A DNA stretch of 64,000 nt from assembly GCF_051414035.1 (NCBI RefSeq), contig NZ_JBLKNW010000010.1, positions 44,975 to 108,974 of the forward strand, in the 5' to 3' direction. The position numbers were made by a program, and so were the translations under genes. Positions 1 through 8,565 of the stretch are shown here, one piece after another. This DNA comes from Halosimplex amylolyticum (GTDB lineage: Archaea > Halobacteriota > Halobacteria > Halobacteriales > Haloarculaceae). Positions within the stretch are counted from its first letter, which is position 1; every line of letters begins with the position of its first letter. The notes beneath the pieces are model-generated. The model was not told the origin of the DNA and did no database searches. It saw only the letters and a list, made by a program, of their open reading frames with translations.

Positions 1-1428
1 ACCCAGGAGGACGAGGTCGGCGACGGCACGACGACGGCGGTCGTCATCTCCGGTGAACTGCTGGGCAAGGCCGAGGACCTCCTCGACCAGGACATCCACG
101 CCACCATCCTCGCGCAGGGCTACCGCCAGGCCGCCGAGAAGGCCAAGGAGGCCCTCGAGGACATCGCCATCGACGTCGACGCGGAGGACACGGAGATCCT
201 CGAATCCATCGCCGCCACGGCGATGACCGGCAAGGGCGCGGAGAACGCGAAGGACACCCTCTCCTCGCTCGTCGTCAACGCCGTCCAGGCCGTCGCCGAC
301 GACGAGGGCGTCGACACGGACAACATCCAGCTGGAGACCGTCGTCGGCGGCTCCATCGACGAGTCCGAGCTCGTCGAGGGCGTCATCATCGACAAGGAGC
401 GCGTCCACGAGAACATGCCCTACGCCGTCGAGGACGCCGACGTCGCGCTGCTCGACACCGCCATCGAGGTGCCCGAGACCGAGCTCGACACCGAGGTCAA
501 CGTCACCGACCCCGACCAGCTCCAGCAGTTCCTCGACCAGGAAGAGGAGCAGCTCAAGGAGTACGTCGACGAGCTCGACGAGGCCGGCGCCGACGTCGTC
601 ATCGCCCAGAAGGGCATCGACGACATGGCCCAGCACTACCTCGCCCAGCGCGGCATCCTCGCCGTCCGCCGCGCGAAGAAGTCCACGATGAAGGCGCTTT
701 CGCGGGCCACCGGCGGCCGCATCGTCTCCAACATCGACGACATCTCCGAGGACGACCTGGGCTACGCCGGTAGCGTCGCCCAGAAGGACGTCGCCGGCGA
801 CGAGCGCATCTTCGTCGAGGACGTCGAGGACGCCAAGGCGGTCACCATGATCCTCCGCGGCGGCACCGAGCACGTCGCCGACGAGGTCGAGCGCGCCATC
901 GAGGACTCCCTCGGCGTCGTCTCCGTGACTCTCGAAGACGGCCAGGTGCTGCCGGGCGGCGGCGCACCCGAGGCCCACCTCGCCCTCGAACTGCGCGACT
1001 TCGCCGACTCCGTCGGCGGCCGCGAGCAGCTGGCCGTCGAGGCCTTCGCGGACGCCATCGACGTCGTCCCGCGCACGCTCGCCGAGAACGCCGGGCTCGA
1101 CCCGATCGACTCGCTGGTCGACCTTCGCAGCCAGCACGACTCCGGTAACCACCAGGTCGGGCTGGACGCCTACACCGGCGACACTGTCGACATGGTCGAG
1201 GAGGGCGTCGTCGAGCCCCTCCGCGTGAAGACCCAGGCAGTCGAGTCCGCGACGGAAGCGGCCGTCATGATCCTCCGCATCGACGACGTCATCGCTGCCG
1301 GCGACCTCAAGGGCGGCGCCACCGGTGACGACGACGACGGCGGCGCACCCGGCGGCCCCGGCGGCGCGCCCGGCGGCATGGGCGGCGGCATGGGCGGCAT
1401 GGGCGGCGGCATGGGCGGCATGATGTAA
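1..1428 (+). CDS. ths: Thermosome subunit (group II chaperonin), 5' end cut by window
   Basis: ATP-driven double-ring chaperonin subunit that folds cytosolic proteins. The reading frame is open from base 1, so the N-terminus lies outside the window and about 475 residues are visible. The first residues contain the GDGTTT ATP-binding signature of group II chaperonins. The rest follows the family through apical and equatorial parts, with a GGG motif near 'VLPGGGAPE' (about residue 320) that matches the conserved hinge. The tail is a long Gly/Met-rich run (GGM repeats ending GGMM), typical of haloarchaeal thermosomes and comparable to the GGM tail of bacterial GroEL. The gene stands alone and is followed directly by a structured 3' element (1431-1624). 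Which paralogue (ths1/2/3) cannot be told here. Confidence 0.95.
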   Translation, partial: TQEDEVGDGTTTAVVISGELLGKAEDLLDQDIHATILAQGYRQAAEKAKEALEDIAIDVDAEDTEILESIAATAMTGKGAENAKDTLSSLVVNAVQAVADDEGVDTDNIQLETVVGGSIDESELVEGVIIDKERVHENMPYAVEDADVALLDTAIEVPETELDTEVNVTDPDQLQQFLDQEEEQLKEYVDELDEAGADVVIAQKGIDDMAQHYLAQRGILAVRRAKKSTMKALSRATGGRIVSNIDDISEDDLGYAGSVAQKDVAGDERIFVEDVEDAKAVTMILRGGTEHVADEVERAIEDSLGVVSVTLEDGQVLPGGGAPEAHLALELRDFADSVGGREQLAVEAFADAIDVVPRTLAENAGLDPIDSLVDLRSQHDSGNHQVGLDAYTGDTVDMVEEGVVEPLRVKTQAVESATEAAVMILRIDDVIAAGDLKGGATGDDDDGGAPGGPGGAPGGMGGGMGGMGGGMGGMM

Positions 1429-1430
1429 AA

Positions 1431-1624
1431 CCACTTTTTCGTTCGGGGGTGTCCTCACTCGCTCCGCTCACGGCGCTTCGCGCCGTTCACATCGAGGTGC
1501 TCCCTGCGGTCGTACCTCGCTCCGCTCGTTGCGGGCACCCCCGAACGAAAAACGTGGGGAAAAAAGCCGGACGCTCGCTCCGCTCGCGTCCGGTGAACCG
1601 CGCGCCTTCGGCGCGCGGATGCTT
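1431..1624 (+). repeat. Structured intergenic element, family B copy 1
   Basis: This element starts 3 bases after the thermosome stop codon. A 17-bp perfect inverted repeat (1435-1451 with 1536-1552) begins in TTTTTCG and ends in CGAAAAA, and is extended by CCAC/GTGG with one bulge. It is followed by a hairpin CCGGACGC/GCGTCCGG (1567-1593), the linker GTGAA, then a hairpin CCGCGCGCC/GGCGCGCGG (1598-1618) and the end GGATGCTT. The same order, linkers and end occur at 13194-13336 with different stem sequences. The T-run right behind the stop suggests a role in termination or 3' end processing, but this is inference. The rest of the gap up to 1789 holds nothing I can name. Confidence 0.6.
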
Positions 1625-1789
1625 ACCCGTCGACCCCTGCACTGCCGTCGACCACTGTGGATAATTCTCGATTCTCCGTCCGCAGTTTCTCTCCGTTCCT
1701 GACCGGTGAGCGACGGCTCCGGCCGCGCTGCTGGGTACGCTGCGGTACGTTCGTAGAAAGCTTATGCCGGACTGACAACAGTGGCCGGT

Positions 1790-2215
1790 ATGCGCAACGC
1801 GTCGCTGTCCGTCGCCGATCGGGTCGTCGCCGTCGGACTGGCGGTACTCGTCGTCGGCGTGTATCTCCACTGGGGGCAGAAACTGGTCGGGACGCTCGGG
1901 CTGCGAGTCCCGTGGGACGCGAACGGCTTCTATCCCGCCAGAGCGGTGGTACTCCTCGCGCCGGCCGTCTACGTCTTCGTCCGAGCGGGCCGTTCGCGCC
2001 CCCGGGTCGAGGTGGCGATTCTGAGTTTCGCCGCGGTCGCGTGCGTCGTCTATCCGCCGGTCAGACTCCTGCAGGCTCCGGGCGGATACGCGCCGGATGT
2101 CGGCTTCTTCCTGACGACGCTGAGCGGTCTGCTGTTCGCCGTCGCGGCAACGGCGCGCTACGCCGCGACCGCCGGGCTCGGAGACGGTGACGCACCCGCA
2201 GAAGCCAACGTATAG
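1790..2215 (+). CDS. Small multipass membrane protein, function unknown
   Basis: Protein of 141 residues starting MRNASLSVAD. A GTG nine bases upstream (1781) is the alternative start. Four hydrophobic stretches that could be membrane helices are visible: about residues 10-30 (RVVAVGLAVLVVGVYLHW), 47-65, 74-90 and 106-125. The tail is short and acidic. I see no catalytic motif and no operon partner: the thermosome gene lies more than 350 bases upstream and the next gene is convergent. It looks like one of many conserved haloarchaeal integral membrane proteins, and I do not recognise a named family. Confidence 0.65.
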   Translation: MRNASLSVADRVVAVGLAVLVVGVYLHWGQKLVGTLGLRVPWDANGFYPARAVVLLAPAVYVFVRAGRSRPRVEVAILSFAAVACVVYPPVRLLQAPGGYAPDVGFFLTTLSGLLFAVAATARYAATAGLGDGDAPAEANV

Positions 2216-2369
2216 ATGTCGAAGCAGCCGTGACCGCTGGTACGCGACGACCAGGGACGAAGCCGACGGCGCGTCACGGGCGCGCTCCGTCGTCACCGCG
2301 AACGAGGCCACGCGCGTTCACGGTGACGAGATAACACCGTGTTGACCGACGATCGAAGTCGAAAATTCG

Positions 2370-4196
2370 TCAGTCGCAGATCGCTTCGAGGTCGTTTCTG
2401 AACCCTTCCACGGAGTCGTAGCGCTTGAGCTTCTCCTTGGCCATCGCCTTCCGGACGACGCTGTCGAGGGCCTCCGGGACGGCGTCGGTGACGACGCTGG
2501 GCGAGGGCGGCCGGCGGTCGAGGACGCCCTCGCGGACCTCCGCGTAGGAGCCGTCGAACGGCGGCCGGCCGGTGAAGAGGTAGTAGCAGGTCGCGCCGAG
2601 GCCGTACACGTCGGTCGCGGCGTCGACTTTCCCGTACTCGCCGTCGAAGTACTCCGGCGCGGCGAAGCGCGGGTCGAGGTAGTTCGCGGGCTGGAAGTAC
2701 GACCGGAAGGCGTGCATCAGGCCGACGTTGTCGAGCATCGGCCGGTCGAGCCCCGAGAGGGCGTCGCCGCGGAAGACGACGCTCCGCGGGTCGATCCCGG
2801 CGTGGACGGCGCCGTGGCTGTGGCAGTGGGCGACGGCGTCGGTCAGCTGGATGGCCTGCCAGAGCGCCTGGTCGACGGGCGGGCGGTCGCGGTCGGCGAG
2901 CGACTCGTCGACCGGCTGGGTGGCGACCCACGGGCGGGGCCGATCGCCCCACTCGATCACGTCGACGACGCGCTCGCCGTCGCCCAGCGCCTGCCAGCGC
3001 GCGAGGCGCTCTTTGAGGTCCGCCGCGAACTCGAGCCGGTCGCTCTCGTCGGGCCGGTCGAACAGCCGGGCGGCGACGCCGCGCTCGTCCTCGTCGGCGA
3101 CGGCGCGACACCGGTACCCCGTCGCGAAGCGCGACTCGCACCCCTCCGCGACGGCGGAGAGGCGGTCGAAGCTGCTCAGCGCGCCGATGGCGGCGAACGT
3201 GTCCGGCGTCTCCGGCCGCTGTCGCCGGTCCGTGGCCGGCGGACCACCGGTGTCGTCGGGCGTCGCCGGTTCGACGTCTGTCCGGCTTCCCGCGGGCGCC
3301 GGCGACGTGGACGAGTGCGATGCGGGGGAGCGAGACGAAGGCGATTCTGCCGAAGATGGGGTAGACGAGGGCGACGCTGGTGACGTCGACGACGCCGACG
3401 CAGTAGCGTCGTTACCGTCGGCGGACTCCTCGTAGTCCGGGTGCGTCGGGTGGCTCGGAGGCGGCGAACTGTCCCGGCGGGCGGGGGGCCGCGAGCCCGC
3501 CCGCGGAGGCGCACCACCGGTCGAACCCGTCGGCGCGTCGCCCGGTTGCCGGGGTCGTTCGGGTTCGGCGGGGCGCTGGTGGACGCCGCCGGACCGGCCG
3601 GACGGTCTGACGACCTGCCGCCCGTCGCCCAGGTCCGCCACGGCGCCCGCGGGGACACCACCGTCAGTCTCGATGCGCTTGCCGCGGTCCGGCCCGGCGT
3701 CGACCCTGGCGGGTGAGGCGGCGTCGTCGTCGCCCGACGCGCGGGGCGCGGACTTCCGTTCGTGGCCGTCGGCGTCGAGCGCGCCGCGGGCCGCCGCGGA
3801 GTCGATCGCGTCGGCGACGCGGCCCGGGTATCGGCCGCGCAGGTAGGCGAGCACCTGCCCGACCTCGAAGGGGTCGTCGTCGTCGGCGCGCTCGGCGAGG
3901 CGTTCGGCGAGGTAGCCGACCGCGGCCGGCTGGTCGTCGGCGAGCGCGCAGAGCGTCCAGGCGGCACCGATCCGCACCGCCGTCGCGTCCGCGTCGAGGG
4001 AGGCGAGCAGTTCCGGGACCAGGCGGTCGCTCCCGCCGGCCGCGCGCGCGATGGCGCGCAGCGAGTCGTCAGTCCGGTCGCCCTCGCTCACGACCAGCTG
4101 CGAGAGCACGTCGCGCAGGTCGCGGTCGGTTCTGTCGGCCCCTCCGGTATCGTCGTCGATAACGGCGGGGCGGTCGGCGTCGCGCGGGCTATCCAT
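2370..4196 (-). CDS. HEAT-repeat protein with C-terminal kinase-like (pseudokinase) domain
   Basis: Protein of 608 residues starting MDSPRDADRPAV; an in-frame start further upstream lacks conserved-looking sequence. Residues about 25-120 form alpha-helical HEAT-like repeats (LRAIARAAGG, AVRIGAAWTLCALADD). A long Ser/Pro/Thr-rich linker follows, and a eukaryotic-type Ser/Thr kinase fold runs from about residue 330 to the end. The fold is clear from the APE motif (FAAPEYF), the DVYGLG helix and TGRPPF. Several catalytic residues are missing: the HRD loop reads HAGIDP, the DFG site reads LDNVG, and no VAIK lysine is evident (GVAARLF). It is therefore more likely a pseudokinase scaffold than an active kinase. 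It is convergent with the small membrane gene on the left. Confidence 0.8.
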   Translation of the reverse strand: MDSPRDADRPAVIDDDTGGADRTDRDLRDVLSQLVVSEGDRTDDSLRAIARAAGGSDRLVPELLASLDADATAVRIGAAWTLCALADDQPAAVGYLAERLAERADDDDPFEVGQVLAYLRGRYPGRVADAIDSAAARGALDADGHERKSAPRASGDDDAASPARVDAGPDRGKRIETDGGVPAGAVADLGDGRQVVRPSGRSGGVHQRPAEPERPRQPGDAPTGSTGGAPPRAGSRPPARRDSSPPPSHPTHPDYEESADGNDATASASSTSPASPSSTPSSAESPSSRSPASHSSTSPAPAGSRTDVEPATPDDTGGPPATDRRQRPETPDTFAAIGALSSFDRLSAVAEGCESRFATGYRCRAVADEDERGVAARLFDRPDESDRLEFAADLKERLARWQALGDGERVVDVIEWGDRPRPWVATQPVDESLADRDRPPVDQALWQAIQLTDAVAHCHSHGAVHAGIDPRSVVFRGDALSGLDRPMLDNVGLMHAFRSYFQPANYLDPRFAAPEYFDGEYGKVDAATDVYGLGATCYYLFTGRPPFDGSYAEVREGVLDRRPPSPSVVTDAVPEALDSVVRKAMAKEKLKRYDSVEGFRNDLEAICD

Positions 4197-4306
4197 ATCC
4201 TCGATGAGGATGCCTATCACACAAGAAAACCCGTCAGACCGGCGTCTGACGGGCGCCCGCTCCACACTATCGAACGCGCGAACGGCTCGTCGCGTCCGGC
4301 GGGTGG

Positions 4307-4762
4307 TTACTCGGTTTCGAGTTCGAACTGCTCGTGTTCGGAGGCGGCGTTGAGCACGACGCTGGTGTTGGACTCTTTGATCTCGGGGTCGACGAGCAAC
4401 TCCTTGATGTGCTCGTTCATGCCATCGGTGTCGGTGAACTTGCCGATGGCGATGATGTCGTAGTCGCCGGTGACCTCGTACACCGAGACCATCTTCTCGT
4501 GGTCGCGCAGCGACTCTGTGACCTCCGGCAGGGAGCTCCCCTCGACTTTGAGCTGGAGGATCGCGGTCACGTCGTAGCCGAGTTTGTCGTAGTCGACCTT
4601 CGGAGTGTACCCCTGGATGATGCCGTCGTCTTCTAGGTCCGAGAGGTGATTCGAGACGGTCGTCACCGACACGTCGAGGTCTTCACCGAGGCTCCGGAGG
4701 CTCGCCCGTCCGTCGCCGAGCAGCGCATTCACCAACTTGCGGTCGAGATTTTCGTACGTCAT
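4307..4762 (-). CDS. lrp: Lrp/AsnC family transcriptional regulator
   Basis: Protein of 151 residues starting MTYENLDRKL; a start 12 bases upstream is also in frame. The N-terminal winged helix-turn-helix (about residues 5-55, DLDVSVTTVSNHLSDLEDDG) is followed by the alpha/beta ligand-binding RAM domain (about 65-140; the GDYDIIAIGKF strand is characteristic). Lrp proteins form octameric or dimeric DNA-binding assemblies that respond to amino acids. The gene is divergent from glnA across a 127-bp promoter region. In haloarchaea this pairing is well known and points to control of glutamine synthetase and of its own expression. The palindrome GAATATTC at 4800-4807 is a candidate binding site. 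Confidence 0.9.
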   Translation of the reverse strand: MTYENLDRKLVNALLGDGRASLRSLGEDLDVSVTTVSNHLSDLEDDGIIQGYTPKVDYDKLGYDVTAILQLKVEGSSLPEVTESLRDHEKMVSVYEVTGDYDIIAIGKFTDTDGMNEHIKELLVDPEIKESNTSVVLNAASEHEQFELETE

Positions 4763-4790
4763 TACACCAAGCAACTCTCCCCGGGCATTA

Positions 4791-4812
4791 GAATTTTACG
4801 AATATTCAATTC
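4791..4812. promoter_or_regulatory. AT-rich palindromic site in the lrp/glnA divergent promoter
   Basis: A perfect 8-bp palindrome GAATATTC (4800-4807) is flanked by GAATT (4791-4795) and AATTC (4808-4812) in an otherwise GC-rich genome. It lies about 30 bases upstream of the lrp start, where the lrp TATA element is expected, and about 85 bases upstream of glnA. It is a candidate Lrp operator or lrp core promoter. Function is inferred from position only. Confidence 0.4.
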
Positions 4813-4850
4813 CGTTCGCAGAAGGGGAAGAATTGCGCAGATGGATAGGA

Positions 4851-4859
4851 TTTTAATAC
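4851..4859 (+). promoter_or_regulatory. Probable TATA box of glnA
   Basis: The sequence TTTTAATAC lies 30-38 bases upstream of the glnA ATG (4890) inside a GC-rich background. With the usual archaeal spacing of about 25 bases the transcript would start close to 4880 and leave a very short leader. Confidence 0.55.
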
Positions 4860-4889
4860 TATGGGTCTACCCTTCGGGTGTCGATAAAC

Positions 4890-6260
4890 ATGACAAGCGA
4901 ACACGCGAAACCGGACGGGGGTCTCTCCGCAGAGGCACAGGACGTGCTCGACGAGATTGAGGAAGAGAACGTCGACTTCCTGCGTCTGCAGTTTACTGAC
5001 ATTCTGGGGACAGTCAAGAACGTATCAGTCCCGGCCGACCAGGCCGAGAAGGCGTTCACAGAGGGTATCTACTTCGACGGGTCGTCGATCAACGGCTTCG
5101 TCCGCATCCAGGAGTCGGACATGCGCCTGGACCCGGACCCGTCGACGTTCGCCATCCTGCCGTGGCGCAACGACGACGACAGCGCGGCCGGTCGCCTCAT
5201 CTGTGACGTGATCGACACCTCCAGCGGCCAGCCCTTCTCGGGCGACCCGCGCGGGGTGCTCAAGCGCGCTATCTCGCGCGCCGAGGAGATGGGCTACACC
5301 GTCAACGCAGCGCCCGAGCCCGAGTTCTTCCTCTTCGAGGAGGACGAGGAGGGTCGCGCGACGACGAAGACCAACGACGCCGGCGGCTACTTCGACCTCG
5401 CGCCGAAGGACCTCGCGCAGGACGTCCGCCGCGACATCATCTTCGGGCTGGAGGACATGGGCTTCGACATCGAGGCCTCCCACCACGAGGTCGCCCAGGG
5501 CCAGCACGAGATCAACTTCACCTACGACGACGCGCTGGCGACGGCCGACAACGTCGCCACCTTCCGCTCGGTCGTCCGCGCTATCGCCGCCGAGCACGAC
5601 CTGCACGCGACCTTCATGCCCAAGCCCATTCCGCGCATCAACGGGTCCGGCATGCACACGCACTTCTCGCTGTTCGCCGACGGCGAGAACGCCTTCCACG
5701 ACGAGGACGACGAGTTCAACCTGAGCGAGACGGCCAAGCAGTTCACCGCCGGCATCCTCGACCACGCCGAGGCCATCGCCGCCGTCTCCAACCCGACGGT
5801 CAACTCCTACAAGCGACTCGTCCCGGGCTACGAGGCGCCCGTCTACGTCGCCTGGTCCGACCGGAACCGCTCGGCGCTCATCCGCAAGCCCGCCGCGCGC
5901 GTCCCGGCCGCCTCGCGCATCGAGGCGCGCTTCCCGGACCCGTCGTGTAACCCGTATCTCGCCTTCGCCGCGCTCATCCACGCCGGCCTCGACGGCATCG
6001 AGCGCGGCCTCGACTGCGACGACCCGGTCCGCGAGAACATCTACGAGTTCGACGAACAGAAGCGCGAGGAGTACGGCATCTCCACGCTGCCGTCGAACCT
6101 CGGCGAGGCTCTGGACGCCCTCGAATCTGACGAGGTCATCCAGGACGCCCTCGGCGAACACGTCTACGAGAACTTCGTCGAGGCGAAGACCCAGGAGTAC
6201 GACGACTACCGCGTCGACGTCTCCGACTGGGAACTCGACCGCTACCTCGAAACCTTCTGA
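4890..6260 (+). CDS. glnA: Type I glutamine synthetase
   Basis: Makes glutamine from glutamate, ammonium and ATP in the cytosol; the main ammonium-assimilation step. Protein of 456 residues starting MTSEHAKPDG; an in-frame GTG at 4878 would add four residues. Visible landmarks are the beta-grasp start with YFDGSSINGF (about residues 64-73), the catalytic barrel segments PEPEFFLF, HHEVAQGQHEI, NGSGMHTHFS, the KRLVPGYEAPVYVAWSDRNRSA-type metal and ATP loop (split here for length), and the C-terminal RIEARFPDPSCNPYL motif. The length matches GS I. I do not see a classical adenylylation tyrosine motif, which fits the GSI-alpha group common in archaea. The divergent lrp gene is the likely regulator. 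Confidence 0.97.
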   Translation: MTSEHAKPDGGLSAEAQDVLDEIEEENVDFLRLQFTDILGTVKNVSVPADQAEKAFTEGIYFDGSSINGFVRIQESDMRLDPDPSTFAILPWRNDDDSAAGRLICDVIDTSSGQPFSGDPRGVLKRAISRAEEMGYTVNAAPEPEFFLFEEDEEGRATTKTNDAGGYFDLAPKDLAQDVRRDIIFGLEDMGFDIEASHHEVAQGQHEINFTYDDALATADNVATFRSVVRAIAAEHDLHATFMPKPIPRINGSGMHTHFSLFADGENAFHDEDDEFNLSETAKQFTAGILDHAEAIAAVSNPTVNSYKRLVPGYEAPVYVAWSDRNRSALIRKPAARVPAASRIEARFPDPSCNPYLAFAALIHAGLDGIERGLDCDDPVRENIYEFDEQKREEYGISTLPSNLGEALDALESDEVIQDALGEHVYENFVEAKTQEYDDYRVDVSDWELDRYLETF

Positions 6261-6412
6261 GGCGCTCGACGGCCGGTTCCGTTTTGCCGATCTCTCGGGC
6301 CTGACGCCCCGACGGGCCGTCGGCTCGACTGCTTTCTCTCTAAAGGTCGCTGCGCGCGCCGTTCTCGCTACCTCCAGGTCACCCACCAGCGGGTCGACAG
6401 GTCACCGCCGGC

Positions 6413-6419
6413 TTTATAC
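6413..6419 (+). promoter_or_regulatory. Possible TATA box for the EEP-fold gene
   Basis: TTTATAC sits 62 bases upstream of the GTG start at 6481 and is the only AT-rich motif in the 220-bp gap after glnA. The spacing predicts a leader of roughly 35 bases. Weak evidence. Confidence 0.3.
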
Positions 6420-6480
6420 GTCCTTACCGGTTCTATCCCCTCAACGACGGTCGGTCGCCTCCACGGGCGACGGAGAACGT

Positions 6481-7254
6481 GTGAAGATACTCTCGTGTAA
6501 CGCCGGTTACCTGCTCGACTACGACGGATCGCTCCGCGAATACGCGCTGAAACCCCATCGAGGGTTGCTCGGCAGCCACGCCGCCGAGGAGCGCGCCACC
6601 GAGCGCCTCGCGGACGTCATCGCCGACGAGAACCCGGACGTGGTCTGCCTCCTCGAGGTCGACCAGGGTTCGATGCGCACCATGACGGAGGGGCAGGTCA
6701 CCCGTCTCGCCGAGATGCTGACCGAACGGGGCCTGGACTATCACGCCCGCGCCGACGCGAAGTACGGCGACGGCAACGTCCTCGGCCAGTTGCCGGTCCT
6801 CTCGCACCTCTCGAACGGCCTGCTCGTCCGCGACGACCTCGACGCGACCATCGAGGCCCACTACCTCGACACCGGCCCCAAGCGCCTGGTCACCGAGGTC
6901 ACCCTGAACGGCCTCTCTATCTTCGGCGTCCACCTCGCGATGAGCGGACGCGGCCGGCGCAAGCAACTCGACGAGATCGCCGCCATCGTCGCCGAGCGCG
7001 AGCGCGTCGTCGTCTGCGGCGACTTCAACGCCTACGAGGGCCTCGGCGAGGTCGAGGACGCTCTCGAAGAGACGGGCCTGATCCTCCACAACCCCGGCGA
7101 GACCGTCCCGAAGCGCCCGTTCGACACCATCGTCTCCGAGACCCGGACGCTGGATTTCTTCCTCGCTTCCCCCGACATCCAGCCCACCCGCTGCGACGTC
7201 ATCGACGTGCAGATCTCCGACCACCGCCCCGTCGTCTTCGAGTTCGACGAGTGA
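6481..7254 (+). CDS. Endonuclease/exonuclease/phosphatase (EEP) family protein
   Basis: Metal-dependent phosphoesterase of the DNase I / APE1 fold, 257 residues, GTG start chosen because the conserved first strand (KILSCNAG) begins at residue 2. The family motifs appear in order: N in SCNAG, the metal-binding Glu in CLLEVD (about residue 60), an HxAMSG strand, GDFNAYE (about 180) and the catalytic SDHRPVVFE at the end. The true substrate could be DNA, a lipid headgroup or a phosphoprotein and cannot be read from the sequence. Single gene, followed by a 615-bp repeat-rich region. Confidence 0.85.
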   Translation: MKILSCNAGYLLDYDGSLREYALKPHRGLLGSHAAEERATERLADVIADENPDVVCLLEVDQGSMRTMTEGQVTRLAEMLTERGLDYHARADAKYGDGNVLGQLPVLSHLSNGLLVRDDLDATIEAHYLDTGPKRLVTEVTLNGLSIFGVHLAMSGRGRRKQLDEIAAIVAERERVVVCGDFNAYEGLGEVEDALEETGLILHNPGETVPKRPFDTIVSETRTLDFFLASPDIQPTRCDVIDVQISDHRPVVFEFDE

Positions 7255-7287
7255 GGATGGGTCGGGTTTTCGAGGTCTCCTTCTGTC

Positions 7288-7449
7288 GTGGCGCGCGCTG
7301 TCGCGGCCGCGAGTCCACCTCGGACGAGCGGCCGCGGCGGAGCCGTGCGAGGGATGAGCATCGCAGCGGAGCGAGAAGCGCAGTCGGCTGGGGAGGTGTG
7401 AGGCGCGGTGCTGTGCGGTCGCGGTTCCTGGTGTCCTGGCGGACTGAAA
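7288..7449 (+). repeat. Dispersed intergenic repeat R, copy 1
   Basis: This block is shared with 54573-54768 (opposite strand). It begins GTGGCGCGCGCTG (7288-7300), passes through GCCGTGCGAGG, then a core GATGAGCATCGCAGC...GGTGCTGT (7353-7414), and ends GGACTGAAAGGG. The two copies differ mainly by short GC-rich hairpin inserts between conserved blocks. In both places the block leads directly into a family A inverted-repeat element (7472-7567 here), so the two may be one composite unit. No open frame here looks like a real protein. Confidence 0.6.
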
Positions 7450-7471
7450 GGGCGAGGCGCGGTCGCGGCGA

Positions 7472-7567
7472 CTGAAAGGAGTGGAGTCGCTGGTCGGGCA
7501 CTATCCGAGGGAGCGTGGCGACCGAGGATATCCCGACCAGCGACCGCGAGCGGGCCGAGGGCTTTCA
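7472..7567 (+). repeat. Family A inverted-repeat element (7-kb copy)
   Basis: The ends are CTGAAAG (7472-7478) and CTTTCA (7562-7567). Between them a perfect 13-bp inverted repeat GTCGCTGGTCGGG (7486-7498) / CCCGACCAGCGAC (7532-7544) encloses a 33-base loop. Ends and overall plan match the copies at 15624-15877 and 54463-54562, but the stem sequence is unrelated to theirs. The loop here is shorter and lacks their common core. Confidence 0.55.
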
Positions 7568-7773
7568 TCGCGTGTGGTCGGCTGCGGTCGAGATTGTTCC
7601 TCGCGAGCGGGCCGAGGGCTTTCATCGCCTGCTGTCGACGACTCCAATTGCTAGCGAGCGGGCCGAGGGCTTTCATCGCCTGCTGTCGACGACTCCAATT
7701 GCTAGCGAGCGGGCCGAGGGCTTTCATCGCCTGTCGTTAGCGACTGGAATTGTCACTGCTAGCGGGCCGAGGG
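7548..7773 (+). repeat. Tandem repeat carrying the 3' end of the family A element
   Basis: A 24-bp block (GAGCGGGCCGAGGG followed by CTTTCATCGC) occurs at 7548, 7605, 7656 and 7707, with a decayed fifth copy at 7761-7773. The two middle units (7605-7655 and 7656-7706) are identical over 51 bases, including the 27-base spacer. The block contains the GGGCTTTCA terminus of the family A element, so this looks like local amplification of one element end. The identical spacers and absence of cas genes argue against CRISPR. Nothing else is evident up to the next gene at 7870. Confidence 0.75.
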
Positions 7774-7869
7774 CGTGGACGGTTCACAGCCGATTCCGAC
7801 CGCAGCAGCACGAACACCTGGCGAGACAGATCGGTGGACACATGCACCACCGAAGAGCAATCCAGCACC

Positions 7870-8535
7870 ATGAGTATCGAGTGGCGGGAGCGGGCGGGCG
7901 AGGTGTGGACCGTCCCCAATCTCATCTCCCTCTCTCGGCTACCGCTGGTCGCGGGGATACTCTTCACCCTCGACTCCCCGCTCCGCTACGTGCTGTTCGC
8001 GCTGATAATCCTCTCCGACGGGATCGACGGCTGGGTGGCCCGCAAACTCGACCAGACGACGGAACTGGGCGCGCTGCTGGATCCCGCCCTCGACAAACTC
8101 ACGGCGCTGGTCCTGGTCGCGATCCTGTTCCCGCGGCTGGACCTGCCGCTCCCGTATCTCGTCCTCTTTTTCGCCCGCGACATCTTCGTCGTCTCGCTGG
8201 CGCCGCTGGTGCCGCTGTACGGCTTCGACACGAGCAAGGTGCAGGCGCGGCTCCCGGGGAAGGTAGTCACCAACCTGCAGTTCCTGGCGATGGTGGCGAT
8301 GCTGGTCCCGGCGGTCGCGGCGACCGAGGCGCTCCTGTGGGCGCTGGGGCTCGCTTCGGCGGTGGCGATCGTCGACTACGTCGTGTTCGTGGCGAGAGAG
8401 CTCAGCGACCGCGACTGGGTCCACGACCGGCGGGGGACCGCCGCCGCGGCGGTCGCGGTGTCTGGCGCGTTCGCGCTCGTCGTTCGACTGCTGCTGTACG
8501 ACGAGTTCCGCGACGCGCTGGCGACGCTGGGGTGA
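7870..8535 (+). CDS. CDP-alcohol phosphatidyltransferase family protein
   Basis: Integral membrane enzyme of 221 residues that transfers a phosphoalcohol headgroup from a CDP-activated lipid, or the reverse, in archaeal phospholipid synthesis. The start MSIEWRERAGEVWTVPNLIS is chosen because upstream in-frame codons run into repeat DNA. The diagnostic CDP-OH-P motif is present at about residues 53-82 (DGIDGWVAR, then GALLDPALDK), giving the four Asp that bind metal and the CDP group. Five to six membrane helices follow. Headgroup specificity (glycerol phosphate, inositol phosphate or other) cannot be assigned. Confidence 0.88.
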   Translation: MSIEWRERAGEVWTVPNLISLSRLPLVAGILFTLDSPLRYVLFALIILSDGIDGWVARKLDQTTELGALLDPALDKLTALVLVAILFPRLDLPLPYLVLFFARDIFVVSLAPLVPLYGFDTSKVQARLPGKVVTNLQFLAMVAMLVPAVAATEALLWALGLASAVAIVDYVVFVARELSDRDWVHDRRGTAAAAVAVSGAFALVVRLLLYDEFRDALATLG

Positions 8536-8565
8536 CTCGCTGGAGTGGCCCGGTCAGAGAGCCGC

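Noticed and set aside
1657..2190. 177-residue + strand frame overlapping the small membrane gene
   Set aside because: Arg-rich frame-shifted reading; the 1790-2215 frame has hydrophobic helices and a clean start.
5025..6386. 453-residue minus-strand frame opposite glnA
   Set aside because: Antisense to an unambiguous glutamine synthetase.
7548..7773. Possible CRISPR array
   Set aside because: Repeats are about 24 bp, but the spacers between units two to four are identical or decayed, there are too few units and no cas genes nearby. Tandem duplication explains it better.
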